Shown here piece after piece: positions 9,585 to 18,225 of a DNA stretch of 64,000 nucleotides; within the stretch, counting starts at the first letter, position 1, and each line of letters begins with the position of its first letter. A model generated the notes under the pieces. The model saw only the letters and a list, made by a program, of their open reading frames with translations, was not told the DNA's origin and searched no databases. The position numbers and the translations under genes are program-made. This DNA comes from Streptomyces sedi (lineage in GTDB: Bacteria > Actinomycetota > Actinomycetes > Streptomycetales > Streptomycetaceae), in the NCBI RefSeq assembly GCF_006335015.1, contig NZ_VDGT01000011.1:162120-226119 (forward strand), given 5' to 3'.

Positions 9585-9613
9585 TTGGCATGATCGGCCG
9601 CTGTGGCTAGTAC
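9585..9613 (+). promoter_or_regulatory. Candidate housekeeping promoter for mgtE
   Basis: TTGGCA (9585-9590), a 17-base spacer and TAGTAC (9608-9613) make a good HrdB-type promoter. It would start RNA near 9619-9620, about 177 bases before the mgtE start codon. Confidence 0.5.
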
Positions 9614-9619
9614 GCTTTG

Positions 9620-9796
9620 CGGTGGCACCGAAGGAACGAGACGGCGGGAGGTGATGCTGCGATGCGCAGTGAACCTCCCAGTCATCCACCGCGCCACGCT
9701 CTTCGACCCAGGTAGCGAGTCCGCCTGGGGCGCCGGGCGTGTGCGCGCACACCGGATGTCCGTGGCCGCCCTTCGCCCCCAGGGGGTTCCCCCGTC
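9620..9796 (+). promoter_or_regulatory. Long structured 5' leader of mgtE
   Basis: This leader fills most of the 465-base gap before mgtE. GCGGTGG at 9619-9625 pairs with CCACCGC at 9686-9692. Inside it, GGGAGGT (9646-9652) pairs with ACCTCCC (9673-9679) and CTGCG (9657-9661) with CGCAG (9665-9669). CCCAGG (9707-9712) pairs with CCTGGG (9724-9729), then comes a 14-base palindrome at 9739-9752. The purine run GGGGG at 9782-9786, the only Shine-Dalgarno candidate, can pair with C runs on either side (9776-9780 or 9789-9793). The layout resembles a cis-regulatory RNA; I do not see the M-box consensus. Confidence 0.45.
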
Positions 9797-11122
9797 ATGA
9801 CGCACCTCCCCATGCTCCTCGACGAGCAGGATCTGGCCGGTGCCCTGGAGTGGTTGGAGACCCAGCCGCCCTACGCCATCGCGGACGAGATCGCCCGCAT
9901 GGACGCCGTGCAGTCGGTCGTCACCTTCCGCCTGCTCGACAAGGACCGCGCCCTTGAGGTCTTCGAGGAGCTGGACCCCGTCGACCAGCAGGAGATCCTC
10001 CAGGGCCTGCGCGACCAGGCGTTCCGCGACCTGGTCGAGCACATGGACCCCGACGACCGGGCCCGGATGCTCAACGAGGCGCCCGCCAAGGTCGCCAAGC
10101 GCGTCCTCGCCGGACTCAGCGCCCACGAACGGCAGATGACCGCCGCGCTCCTCGGCTACCCGGAGGGCTCGGTCGGGCGTTTCATGACGCCCGAGACGGT
10201 CGCGCTGCAACAGGACCTGACGGTCGGCCAGGCCCTGGAGGTCGTGCGCCGCAGGGGCGGGAACGCCGAGACCATCTACACCCTCCCCGTCGTCGACAGG
10301 GGCCGCCGGCTGACCGGCATCGTCGAGCTGCGGGAGCTGGTCCTCAGCGAGCCGGGCGCCATGGTGCACGACCTGGTCGTCACCGAGCCGCCCATGGCCA
10401 GGGCCACCGAGCTGGCCGAGGACGCCGCCCGGCTGATGCGTGAGACCAACGTCCTCGACCTGCCGGTCGTCGACAGCGAGGACCGGCTCGTCGGCCTCCT
10501 CACCAGCGACGACGCCTTCGAGGTCATCGAGGCGGCGGACACCGAGGACGTCGCACGCCAGGCCGGCTCCGAGCCGCTGGAACGCCACTACATGTCGGCC
10601 AGCGTCTTCCGGCTCTCCCGCATCCGCATGATGTGGCTGATGCTGCTGCTGGTCGCGGCCACCCTCACCGTCTCCGTGACCCGCCTCTACGAGGGCGAGC
10701 TGGAGGAGGTCACCCAACTCGCGCTTTTCGTCCCCCTGTTGATCGGCACGGGCGGCAACGCCGGAGCCCAGGCCGCCACGGCTGCCGTCCGCGCGCTGGC
10801 CGTCGGCGAGGTCCGCACCTCCGACCTGCTGCGGGTGATCTGGCGCGAGTGCCGCACCGGGCTGCTGCTCGGCGCGATGCTCGCGGTCGTCGGCTTCCTC
10901 GTCGGCACGTTCTTCGTCGCCGCCGACATCGCGGCCGTCGTCGGCCTCACCCTCGTCGTCATCTGCGCCTGGGCCTCCACCGTCGGCGGCATGATGCCGC
11001 TGCTGGCCAAGAAGCTCCGCATCGACCCGGCCGTGGTCTCGGCCCCCATGGTCACCACCCTGGTCGACGCCACCGGGCTGGTGATCTACTTCAGCACGGC
11101 CAAGGTGATCCTGGGGATCTGA
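9797..11122 (+). CDS. mgtE: MgtE-type magnesium transporter
   Basis: Mg2+ channel/transporter, 441 residues. Domain order is the cytosolic MgtE N-terminal superhelical domain (about 20-125), a CBS pair (about 130-255, including PVVDRGRRLTGIVELREL and LPVVDSEDRLVGLLTSDDAF) and five membrane helices (about 275-440). The pore-helix signature PLLIGTGGNAGAQA and the final MTTLVDATGLVIYF segment are visible. CBS domains usually gate the channel by cytosolic Mg2+. The upstream leader suggests RNA-level control as well. Confidence 0.92.
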   Translation: MTHLPMLLDEQDLAGALEWLETQPPYAIADEIARMDAVQSVVTFRLLDKDRALEVFEELDPVDQQEILQGLRDQAFRDLVEHMDPDDRARMLNEAPAKVAKRVLAGLSAHERQMTAALLGYPEGSVGRFMTPETVALQQDLTVGQALEVVRRRGGNAETIYTLPVVDRGRRLTGIVELRELVLSEPGAMVHDLVVTEPPMARATELAEDAARLMRETNVLDLPVVDSEDRLVGLLTSDDAFEVIEAADTEDVARQAGSEPLERHYMSASVFRLSRIRMMWLMLLLVAATLTVSVTRLYEGELEEVTQLALFVPLLIGTGGNAGAQAATAAVRALAVGEVRTSDLLRVIWRECRTGLLLGAMLAVVGFLVGTFFVAADIAAVVGLTLVVICAWASTVGGMMPLLAKKLRIDPAVVSAPMVTTLVDATGLVIYFSTAKVILGI

Positions 11123-11156
11123 GCGCCGCCCCGCGAACGATGAGGAGAACGCCGCG

Positions 11157-12323
11157 ATGACCCGCGTGCTGCTCACCGGCGGAACGGTCTTCGACCCCGC
11201 CTCCGGTCGCGCCGAACGCGCCGACGTGGTGCTGGAGGGCGCACGCGTCCTCGCCGTCGGCACCGGGCTCGACGGCGACAGCGAGGTGGACTGCGCGGGC
11301 GGGCTGCTGCTGCCCGGGTTCGTCGACTGCCACGTCCACGTCTGCCTGGGCGCCTCGCTGGGCGACCCGGGGCGGCTGCCGCGTTCCACCCGCCCCCTCT
11401 CCGCGGTGCCCGCGCTGCGCACCCTGCTCGACCAGGGCGTCACCACCGTCCGCGACGCCTGGGGCGCGGACGCCGGCCTCCGACTCGCCCTGCGCGAGGG
11501 CTGGTTCGAGGGCCCCGAGGTGCTGGTCTCGCTGCGGCAGGTCTGCACCACCGGCGGCATCGGCGACCACTGGTCCCCGCGCTACGGCCCGGTCGACGGC
11601 TTCGGCGACCCCTCGCTGCCCGACCCCGTCTTCGACGGCCCCGACCAGGCGCGCGCCGTCGTGCGCCGGATGGTGCGCGCCGGGGCGGACTGGATCAAGG
11701 TGACGTCGACGGGTTCGCTGGCGCTCGGCCGGGGCGTTCACGACGTTCAACTGACCGACGCGGAGCTGCGCGCCCTCGTCGACGAGGCGGAACGGCAGGG
11801 CGGGCGGCGCGTGATGGTGCACGCGCACGGGGCGCGCGCCGCCGAGCAGGCGGCCCGCGCCGGCGCGCGCAGCGTGGAACACGGCACCTTCCTCGACGAA
11901 CCCGCCGCCGAGGCGATGGCGGAGGCCGGCACCTGGTTCGTTCCCACCCTCTCCACCTCCCACGGCGAACCCACCGAGCACGCCGCCGCCCACCGCCGCG
12001 CCGTCCGGCTCGCCCTGGACGCCGGCGTCCCCGTCGCGATGGGCACGGACGCTCCGGTGCGGCCCTACGCGGAGGCGCTGCGCGAGATCCACCACCTCGC
12101 CGAGGCCGGCCTCGGCGCCGCCGGCGCGCTGCGCGCCGCCACCCTGGACGCCGCGCGGCTGCTCGAACTCGCCGACGACCGGGGCGAGATCGCCCCCGGC
12201 AAACGCGCCGACCTCGTCCTGCTCGCCGGCACCACCCTCGCGACCTCGGCCCTCGCCTCCCGCGTCCGCGCCGTCTGGCGGGCGGGGCACCGCGTGCGCG
12301 GCACGGCCACGCCGCTGGGGTGA
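11157..12323 (+). CDS. Metal-dependent amidohydrolase (imidazolonepropionase-like)
   Basis: Amidohydrolase-superfamily enzyme, 388 residues, substrate unknown. Metal-binding residues appear in order: HVH at 59-61 after the LLPGFVD beta-strand motif, DWIKVTSTGS (possible bridging Lys), HAHG and EHGTFLDE (His ligands) and GTDAPV (catalytic Asp). The C-terminus has the usual GEIAPGKRADLVLL closing motif. The ATG has GAGGAG upstream. It lies 34 bases after mgtE and could be co-transcribed with it. Confidence 0.88.
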   Translation: MTRVLLTGGTVFDPASGRAERADVVLEGARVLAVGTGLDGDSEVDCAGGLLLPGFVDCHVHVCLGASLGDPGRLPRSTRPLSAVPALRTLLDQGVTTVRDAWGADAGLRLALREGWFEGPEVLVSLRQVCTTGGIGDHWSPRYGPVDGFGDPSLPDPVFDGPDQARAVVRRMVRAGADWIKVTSTGSLALGRGVHDVQLTDAELRALVDEAERQGGRRVMVHAHGARAAEQAARAGARSVEHGTFLDEPAAEAMAEAGTWFVPTLSTSHGEPTEHAAAHRRAVRLALDAGVPVAMGTDAPVRPYAEALREIHHLAEAGLGAAGALRAATLDAARLLELADDRGEIAPGKRADLVLLAGTTLATSALASRVRAVWRAGHRVRGTATPLG

Positions 12324-12368
12324 GCGGGCGGCGACGGACTGTCAGTGGCCCCGGTTAGCCTCCGGACC

Positions 12369-12896
12369 ATGGCTGACGCGTACGACTTCCTCCTCACCCT
12401 TGAGCTGCGGGACGACCTGACGGAGGACGAGATCGCCGAGCTGCGCTGGCATCTCGGGCTGGGGCCGAGGCCCGGGCGGCTCTCCCTGATACCGGACTTC
12501 CCCCGCGAGATGCTCGACGAGAACGGCGAGCCGGTGCGGGACGAGCGGGGCGAGATAGCGCTGGAGGACTTCCCGTTGCTGGCGCAGCGGGCCGCGGCCC
12601 ACCGCATCGGGGGAGCGGCCGTCTCGGCGTTGGCCCGGCGGGAGGGGCCGCGTCCCGGTTGGGCGCTGACGACGCGCCAGTCGCTGCATCCGGACGACTT
12701 TGACGGCGTCGACCAGCTGGTCGACTGGCTCGCCTCCCGCGCCGACCCCGAGTACTACGGCTCCCGCCAGCACCGCGTGGACGGGACGCCAGGGCCTGCG
12801 GGATGCGGCCAGTTCGTCGGCTACCAGCGCTTCTACGAGGAGGAGGGCGTGGTCGAGCTGGTGATCCGGGACGGGAGGATCGCCAGGGCGGCATGA
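12369..12896 (+). CDS. Conserved hypothetical protein
   Basis: A 175-residue acidic protein with no signal peptide or membrane segment. It begins MADAYDFLLTLELRDDLTEDE and contains LRWHLGLGPRPGRLSL, a pattern I recall in Streptomyces hypothetical proteins, but I know no function. The ATG at 12369 is preferred over an in-frame GTG at 12345 because of homologue-like N-terminal sequence. It is convergent with the MFS gene; a GC-rich inverted repeat lies between. Confidence 0.75.
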   Translation: MADAYDFLLTLELRDDLTEDEIAELRWHLGLGPRPGRLSLIPDFPREMLDENGEPVRDERGEIALEDFPLLAQRAAAHRIGGAAVSALARREGPRPGWALTTRQSLHPDDFDGVDQLVDWLASRADPEYYGSRQHRVDGTPGPAGCGQFVGYQRFYEEEGVVELVIRDGRIARAA

Positions 12897-12978
12897 GGCC
12901 GTTCCCCGGCCGTTCTTCGGCCGGCTCCCCGACCCCGGGGGCGGCCCCGACCGCCGTCCCCGGGGAGGTGTGCGGCGG

Positions 12979-14229
12979 TCAGGCGGCGAGGCTCGCCTCC
13001 AGGCGGGCCCGGGTGCGGGCGCGCGCCGTGGCGTAGAGGGTGATCGTCGCCGTGGCGACCAGCGCCAGCAGGGCGAAGGCCACCAGCCCCGACCAGTCGG
13101 CCCGGTGGTAGACGGCCGCGCCCAGCGTGCCGCCGAGGCTCGCGCCCAGGTAGTAGGCGACCTGGTAGAGCGCCGACGCGTGGGCCCTGCCGTGGGTGGC
13201 GACCCGGCTGACCGAGCCGGAGGCGATCGCGTGCCCGAAGAAGAAGCCGCCGGTGATCAGGACCAGTCCGGCCAGCACGGCGGCCAGCGAGGTGGAGGTG
13301 GTCAGCAGCAGCCCGACGACCGTGGTGCCGATCGCCGCGTACAGGGCACCGCGCCGGCCGAGGCGGCCGAGCAGCGGGCCGGAGACCGCGGAGGAGGCGG
13401 TGCCGACGAGATAGATCACGAAGACCGAGCCGGCGAGCCCGGCCGAGAGCCCGAACGGCTCCTCGACCAGCCGGAAGCCGATCACCGTGTACACCGCGCT
13501 GAACGCCGCCATCAGCAGCATCCCGATCGCGTACAGCCGCAGCAGCAGTGGCCGGCGCAGATGGCCGGCGAGCGAGTCGAACACCAGCCGGGGGCGCAGC
13601 GACGACGGGGTGAAGAACCGCGCCTTCGGCAGCAGCAGCCGGTAGACCAGCGCGGCGACCACGGCCAGGACGGCGACGGCGGCCAGCGCGGCGCGCCAGC
13701 CGGCGCCCTCGGCGACCCAGCCGGTGAGCACCCGGCCGGACATGCCGCCCACGCTGTTGCCCGCGATGAACAGCCCGATCGCGCCCACGGTCGCCTTCGG
13801 GTCCAGCTCCTCGGAGAGATAGGCGACGGCCGACGCCGGGATGCCGGCGATCGCCGCGCCCTGGAGGGCGCGCAGGAAGACCAGGGTGCCGAGGTCGGGC
13901 GCCAGCGGCAGCAGCAGCGCCAGCGCGACGGCGGTCGCGACCGAGAGGGTCATCAGCCGGACGCGGCCGTAGCGTTCGGAGAGCGTGGACAGCGGCAGCA
14001 CGGCCAGGGCCAGGCCGATGGTGGCGGCCGAGACGGTCCAGCTGGCCTGGTCGGGCGAGACGGCGTAGGCGGCGGCGATGTCCGGCAGCAGCGCCTGCGT
14101 CGAGAACAGCATCGCGAAGGTCGCCATGCCGATGGCGAAGAGCGCCAGGTTGATCCGGCTGCGTTGAGGGTGAACGAACGGCGGAGCTGAGGCTCCCACG
14201 GTGGCGGGAGCCCTGGTATCGAGGGGCAT
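12979..14229 (-). CDS. MFS transporter
   Basis: Major facilitator superfamily permease of 416 residues with twelve hydrophobic segments. The loop 2-3 signature appears as STLSERYGRVRLM, and the first helix reads LALFAIGMATFAMLFSTQALLP as in YnfM-type drug exporters. Divergent to a LysR regulator with a 93-base intergenic region, the usual arrangement for a locally controlled exporter. ATG at 14229 and GTG at 14235 are both possible starts; neither has a clear Shine-Dalgarno. Confidence 0.88.
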   Translation of the reverse strand: MPLDTRAPATVGASAPPFVHPQRSRINLALFAIGMATFAMLFSTQALLPDIAAAYAVSPDQASWTVSAATIGLALAVLPLSTLSERYGRVRLMTLSVATAVALALLLPLAPDLGTLVFLRALQGAAIAGIPASAVAYLSEELDPKATVGAIGLFIAGNSVGGMSGRVLTGWVAEGAGWRAALAAVAVLAVVAALVYRLLLPKARFFTPSSLRPRLVFDSLAGHLRRPLLLRLYAIGMLLMAAFSAVYTVIGFRLVEEPFGLSAGLAGSVFVIYLVGTASSAVSGPLLGRLGRRGALYAAIGTTVVGLLLTTSTSLAAVLAGLVLITGGFFFGHAIASGSVSRVATHGRAHASALYQVAYYLGASLGGTLGAAVYHRADWSGLVAFALLALVATATITLYATARARTRARLEASLAA

Positions 14230-14322
14230 GTCCACGAACGTACGGCGGTCGATTTATTACGTCCAATGCGAGAAGCTGGCCGTAATCATGCATTTCCGTA
14301 TGACCGCAGGACAGGGGTCGGC

Positions 14323-15315
14323 ATGTCATCGTCTCGCCACACAGAAGATACGAAGGTGACGGTCGCCACGTCCGGGGCCGGCGGCCCGCCAGCCGAGGCG
14401 CCCGATCTGGCGGCGGACGCGCCGGCGGCGCTGTTGGCGCCCCGGCTGGCGCAGTTCGCCGGGGTCGCGCGGCACGAGCACTTCACGCGCGCCGCCGAGG
14501 AGTTGGGCGTTCCCCAACCCACGCTCAGCCGGGCCGTCGCCCGGCTGGAGGCCGACCTCGGCGTCGCCCTGCTCGCCAGGCACGGACGGACCGTCTCGCT
14601 GACGCCGGCGGGCCGCGCGTTCGCCCACTCCGTGGAACGCGCGCTGGCCGAGGTCGCCAGGGCGGCCGAGACCGCACGGGCCGACGCCGACCCCGGCGCC
14701 GGCAAGGTCGCCTTCGGCTTTCTGCACACCATGGGACCCGAGACGATGCCCGCGCTGATCCGCGCGTTCCGCGAGACCCACCCGCGGGTGCGGTTCGCCC
14801 TCGTGCAGAGCTACGGCGAGGACATGATCGAACGGATGCGCTCCGGCGAACTCGACCTCTGCCTCACCTCCCCGGTGCCCGACGCCCCCGACCTGGTCAC
14901 CAGGCGGCTCGACGAGCAACGCCTCTATCTCGTCGTCCCCGCCGACCACAGGCTGGCCGGCCGCCGCAGGGTGCGGCTGGCGGAGACGGCCGAGGAGTCG
15001 TTCGTCACGCTGGAACCCGGCTACGGGCTGCGCAGGTTGACGGACGACCTGTGCGCGCGGGCAGGGTTCCGGCCGCGCATCGCGTTCGAGGGCGAGGAGC
15101 CGGAGACGCTGCGCGGCCTGGTCGCGGCCGGGCTCGGCGTGGCGCTGCTGCCGCCGGCGACGCTGCCCAGACCGGGGGTGCGCGACCTCAGCGTCACGGC
15201 GCCGCGCGCCGTCCGCGAGATCGGCGTCGCGTGGATGGCGCGACGCCCCGAGACGGCGCCGGTCGCGGCGTTCCGCCGCTTTCTGCTCAGCCGCAGGGGG
15301 GCGTTGACGGGGTAG
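14323..15315 (+). CDS. LysR-family transcriptional regulator
   Basis: LysR-type regulator, 330 residues. The winged HTH lies at about residues 40-100 (QFAGVARHEHFTRAAEELG, then QPTLSRAVARLEADLG) after an unusual Ala/Pro-rich extension of about 35 residues. A periplasmic-binding-like effector domain follows. It is divergent from the MFS gene. The shared intergenic region contains AT-rich dyads (TTTATTAC, GTAATCATGCAT) suited to LysR binding. An ATG in frame at 14266 would add 19 residues. Confidence 0.88.
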   Translation: MSSSRHTEDTKVTVATSGAGGPPAEAPDLAADAPAALLAPRLAQFAGVARHEHFTRAAEELGVPQPTLSRAVARLEADLGVALLARHGRTVSLTPAGRAFAHSVERALAEVARAAETARADADPGAGKVAFGFLHTMGPETMPALIRAFRETHPRVRFALVQSYGEDMIERMRSGELDLCLTSPVPDAPDLVTRRLDEQRLYLVVPADHRLAGRRRVRLAETAEESFVTLEPGYGLRRLTDDLCARAGFRPRIAFEGEEPETLRGLVAAGLGVALLPPATLPRPGVRDLSVTAPRAVREIGVAWMARRPETAPVAAFRRFLLSRRGALTG

Positions 15316-15338
15316 CGGCTGGCGACCACCGGCCGCGG

Positions 15339-15400
15339 TCGGCTGCGCGCCCCCAAGCCGCCCACCGGCGTAGAGGGGCGCGGGGAACTGCGCGAGCAAC
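15339..15400. repeat. Dispersed hairpin repeat, single reversed copy
   Basis: Contains GGGGCGCGGGGAACTGCGCG at 15375-15394, one arm of the hairpin repeated at 35.4, 42.0, 52.8, 58.5 and 64.0 kb. Here it is in the opposite orientation; the facing arm (GCGCGCCCCC) is truncated. It lies between LysR and add. Confidence 0.75.
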
Positions 15401-15477
15401 CATGGTCAAGCCGCACCCGACAACGGACGGCATCACCCGGTACCGCAGTCGTCCCGCCCAGCCGCGACGGCCAGTGT

Positions 15478-15489
15478 CTACGCGCGTAG
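15478..15489. promoter_or_regulatory. Operator palindrome upstream of add
   Basis: Perfect 12-bp palindrome CTACGCGCGTAG, 4 bases upstream of a -10-like TAGAGT (15494-15499), which itself is 6 bases from the GTG start. The site would lie in the promoter spacer. The same palindrome precedes deoC and PNP. Confidence 0.65.
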
Positions 15490-15505
15490 GAAGTAGAGTT
15501 GAGAC

Positions 15506-16675
15506 GTGACCCCTGACGACACCGCCGCGCACCGCGTTCCGTTGCCCGTTTCGCCGTCGGCTCCCGGTGAGGAGCAGATCCGGCGCGCCCCCAAGGTCCT
15601 CCTCCACGATCACCTGGATGGCGGGCTGCGGCCCGCCACCGTCGCCGAACTCGCCCGGGAGCAGGGGTACGCGGCGCTGCCGACGGAGGACCCGGCTGAG
15701 CTGGGGGCGTGGTTCACCGCCGCCGCCGACTCCGGTTCGCTGGAGCGGTATCTGGAGACGTTCGCCCACACCACCGCCGTGATGCAGAGCGCCGACGCGC
15801 TGACCAGGGTCGCCGCCGAGTGCGTCGAGGACCTGGCGGAGGACGGCGTGGTCTACGCCGAGGTGCGCTACGCGCCGGAGCAGCACCTCACGGCGGGGTT
15901 GACGTTGACCGAGGTGGTGCGCGCGGTCAACGACGGCTTCCGCGAGGGCGAGCGTCGCGCGGGCGCCGCCGGGCGGCGCATCCGGGTCGGCGCGCTGCTG
16001 ACCGCGATGCGGCACGCGGCGCGCTCGTTGGAGATCGCGGAACTGGCCAACGAGCACCGCGAGTCCGGCGTCGTCGGCTTCGACATCGCGGGCGCGGAGG
16101 CCGGCTTCCCGCCCACCCGCCATCTGGACGCGTTCGAGTATCTGAAGCGGGAGAACAACCACTTCACCATCCACGCCGGCGAGGCGTTCGGGCTGCCCTC
16201 GATCTGGCAGGCGCTCCAGTGGTGCGGGGCCGACCGGCTGGGGCACGGGGTGCGGATCATCGACGACATCGAGGTGGGGGAGGACGGCGAGGTGCGGCTG
16301 GGGCGGCTGGCCTCCTATGTGCGGGACAAGCGTGTGCCGCTGGAGCTGTGCCCGACCTCCAACCTCCAGACCGGCGCGGCCAGTTCGTATGCCGAGCATC
16401 CGATCGGACTGCTCCGCGAGCTGCGGTTCCGCGCGACGGTCAACACGGACAACCGCCTGATGAGCGACACCAGCATGAGTCGCGAATTCACCCATCTGGT
16501 GCGGGCATTCGGCTACACGCTGGACGACCTCCAGTGGTTCACGGTCAATGCGATGAAATCCGCATTCATTCCTTTCGATGAACGTCTGGCCATGATCAAT
16601 GACGTGATCAAGCCGGGGTACGCCGCGCTCCGCTCCGCATGGTTGTTCCATAACGGCGGCGAACCGCGGCCCTGA
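15506..16675 (+). CDS. add: Adenosine deaminase
   Basis: Deaminates adenosine and deoxyadenosine to inosine and deoxyinosine, feeding purine nucleoside phosphorylase. The 389-residue product carries the zinc ligands in LLHDHLDGG (His34 and His36), the catalytic HAGE motif, the DRLGHGVRI segment and TDNRLMSDT near the C-terminus. The GTG start has no obvious Shine-Dalgarno and a -10-like TAGAGT ends 6 bases upstream, so the mRNA may be leaderless. The operator at 15478 ties it to the nucleoside genes. Confidence 0.95.
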   Translation: MTPDDTAAHRVPLPVSPSAPGEEQIRRAPKVLLHDHLDGGLRPATVAELAREQGYAALPTEDPAELGAWFTAAADSGSLERYLETFAHTTAVMQSADALTRVAAECVEDLAEDGVVYAEVRYAPEQHLTAGLTLTEVVRAVNDGFREGERRAGAAGRRIRVGALLTAMRHAARSLEIAELANEHRESGVVGFDIAGAEAGFPPTRHLDAFEYLKRENNHFTIHAGEAFGLPSIWQALQWCGADRLGHGVRIIDDIEVGEDGEVRLGRLASYVRDKRVPLELCPTSNLQTGAASSYAEHPIGLLRELRFRATVNTDNRLMSDTSMSREFTHLVRAFGYTLDDLQWFTVNAMKSAFIPFDERLAMINDVIKPGYAALRSAWLFHNGGEPRP

Positions 16676-16769
16676 GCAGGAGGTTTGGCCGAGTGGTGGG
16701 GCGGGCGCGGTGGGCGCGCGCGCTCGGCCGGTGGGGCGAGTTTCGAGTCGCGGCACACTTTTCGATTCA

Positions 16770-16799
16770 TTGCCACGGTGGGTTTTCCGTGGCTACCTT
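16770..16799 (+). promoter_or_regulatory. Candidate promoter with internal dyad for the small exported protein
   Basis: TTGCCA (16770-16775), an 18-base spacer and TACCTT (16794-16799). The inverted repeat CCACGG (16773-16778) and CCGTGG (16787-16792) occupies the spacer and could be an operator or an RNA hairpin near the 5' end. Confidence 0.4.
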
Positions 16800-16839
16800 C
16801 GGGCTCGCCGCTCACCAAACACACCCCAAGGAAGTTCTG

Positions 16840-17217
16840 ATGAAGCACGCAACCGCCAAGACGCTCGGTGTGGCCGCCATGGGTGCCGCGTTCGCCGCGA
16901 CCGCCGCCGGTTCCGCCTCCGCCATGAGCCTCAACGACGGCCTGGCGACCGCCACGGGCGAGGTGGCGAACTCGATCCCGGTCCAGGAGACCGTGGACCA
17001 GGTGGCGGGCGAGGAGGTCGGTGGCGTCAGCCAGCAGCTGATGGAGGCCACCCCGACCAACGACGCGCTGGGCGCGGCGACGCAGACCCTCACCCACACC
17101 ACGGGTCTCGCCGGCACCACCGACCTGATCGGCGGCCTGGCTCCGGGCGCGCTGGGCGCCGTGGACAGCGTCTCCGGCCTCGCGGGCGCGACCGGCGCGC
17201 TGGGCGGCGTCGTCTGA
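16840..17217 (+). CDS. Small exported protein of unknown function
   Basis: A 125-residue protein with a typical Sec signal peptide (MKHATAKTLGVAAMGAAFAA, then TAAGSASA with cleavage near residue 28). The mature part is small, rich in Ala, Gly, Thr and Val, without Cys, and reads as alternating amphipathic segments. Similar short secreted proteins are common in Streptomyces, often mislabelled ATP-binding; I know no function. AAGGAAG lies 6 bases before the ATG. A strong hairpin follows, making it monocistronic. Confidence 0.82.
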   Translation: MKHATAKTLGVAAMGAAFAATAAGSASAMSLNDGLATATGEVANSIPVQETVDQVAGEEVGGVSQQLMEATPTNDALGAATQTLTHTTGLAGTTDLIGGLAPGALGAVDSVSGLAGATGALGGVV

Positions 17218-17243
17218 CCGTCGCCACCCGGCACGACCGAACG

Positions 17244-17279
17244 GGCCGTGCCTCCCCGCCACCCCGGGGAGGCGCGGCC
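17244..17279. terminator. Hairpin after the small exported protein
   Basis: A 14-bp stem with one G-T pair (17244-17257 with 17266-17279) and an 8-base loop. The core is GCCTCCCC/GGGGAGGC. Four tandem copies of CTTCCCG follow at 17295-17322. Confidence 0.7.
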
Positions 17280-17394
17280 TTCCGCGTGCCGCGGCTTCCC
17301 GCTTCCCGCTTCCCGCTTCCCGCAGGGCGGGGCGGGGCCGGCGGTGCGGGCGGGGCGAACCCTTCCGGTGGCGGTCGCCCCGCACGTCGTGGCC

Positions 17395-18189
17395 CTACAG
17401 GTGGTGAACGGTCGCTCGCGCCTCCGTGGTGGGGGGCGGGAGCGGCGTGGGGGGCGGGAGTGTGCCGGGGGAGAGCGGCGTTCCGGTGACCGGGCACGAC
17501 GTCGGGGCCTGGCGCGACGGGCGTGGGCTCGGGCGCCGCTCCGGGGTGGGCGCGGCCGGCGGAGCCGTGGGCTCGGGCGTCGCGTCGGCCGGCGGAGCCG
17601 CCCGGCGGGCGAGCCTGCGCAGCGGGCCGTAGCAGAGCTGGTGGGTCAGGGCCACACCCAGCGTGTTGAGCAGCACGGAGTCGATGTCGCACACCCGGCT
17701 CGGGGTGAGCGTCTGGCCGCCCTCCAGCGCCATGGAGACCATGGCGCCGACGAACGCGGTGCGGGTCAACGACAGCATCCGCCCCCCGCCGAGCCGCGCG
17801 CCGACCAGCGGCAGCAGCACCCCGAGCGGCGCCAGCCGCAGCAGCCCGGCCGCCAGGGTGCGGCCGGCCTCCTCCGGGCCGCGCGCGAGATCGGCGCGGA
17901 TGGTGGAGAGCGGCTCCAGGTTCGCCGGCGAGACCCACAGCATCGTCAACGGGCGCAGCGCCAGCCACGCGACCAGCAGCAGATAGCAACACAGCAGCAC
18001 GGAGGCGAGCAGCCGGGCCCGTGCGGGGACGCGGACGAGTCGCCCCCGACGCGCGGTGGGGTTCGGGGGGAGAGGGTGACCGGCGGGGGGCGTCGGCTCG
18101 GCAGAGCCCGCAGGATGTGGCCGCACGCTGATCAGGACGCCGTTGCCGGTGGGGCCGGTTCCCCTTCGCCACTGTGAGCTGGGCCCCAC
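17395..18189 (-). CDS. VanZ-family membrane protein
   Basis: A 264-residue membrane protein with four hydrophobic segments and the VanZ-like layout (LASVLLCCYLLLVAWLALRP, APLGVLLPLVG, AFVGAMVSMALEGGQTL, DIDSVLLNTLGVAL). The RVCDIDSVLLNTLGV signature is characteristic. The C-terminal 65 residues are Pro/Thr/Ala rich. VanZ-like proteins are linked to envelope functions and low-level teicoplanin resistance, but the role here is unknown. The start is uncertain: GTG at 18189 gives a 45-residue extension before the first helix. Confidence 0.75.
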   Translation of the reverse strand: MGPSSQWRRGTGPTGNGVLISVRPHPAGSAEPTPPAGHPLPPNPTARRGRLVRVPARARLLASVLLCCYLLLVAWLALRPLTMLWVSPANLEPLSTIRADLARGPEEAGRTLAAGLLRLAPLGVLLPLVGARLGGGRMLSLTRTAFVGAMVSMALEGGQTLTPSRVCDIDSVLLNTLGVALTHQLCYGPLRRLARRAAPPADATPEPTAPPAAPTPERRPSPRPSRQAPTSCPVTGTPLSPGTLPPPTPLPPPTTEARATVHHL

Positions 18190-18225
18190 CCGCCGGTCTC
18201 GTGAACGGATGCCACCCGGGCCCGT

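Noticed and set aside
9619..9796. M-box (ykoK) magnesium riboswitch
   Set aside because: The position fits, but I could not find the conserved M-box sequence blocks; I kept only the statement that a structured leader exists.
16676..16750. tRNA-like start (GGTTTGGCCGAGTGG) after add
   Set aside because: It resembles a tRNA D-arm only superficially; no anticodon arm, T arm or acceptor pairing follows.
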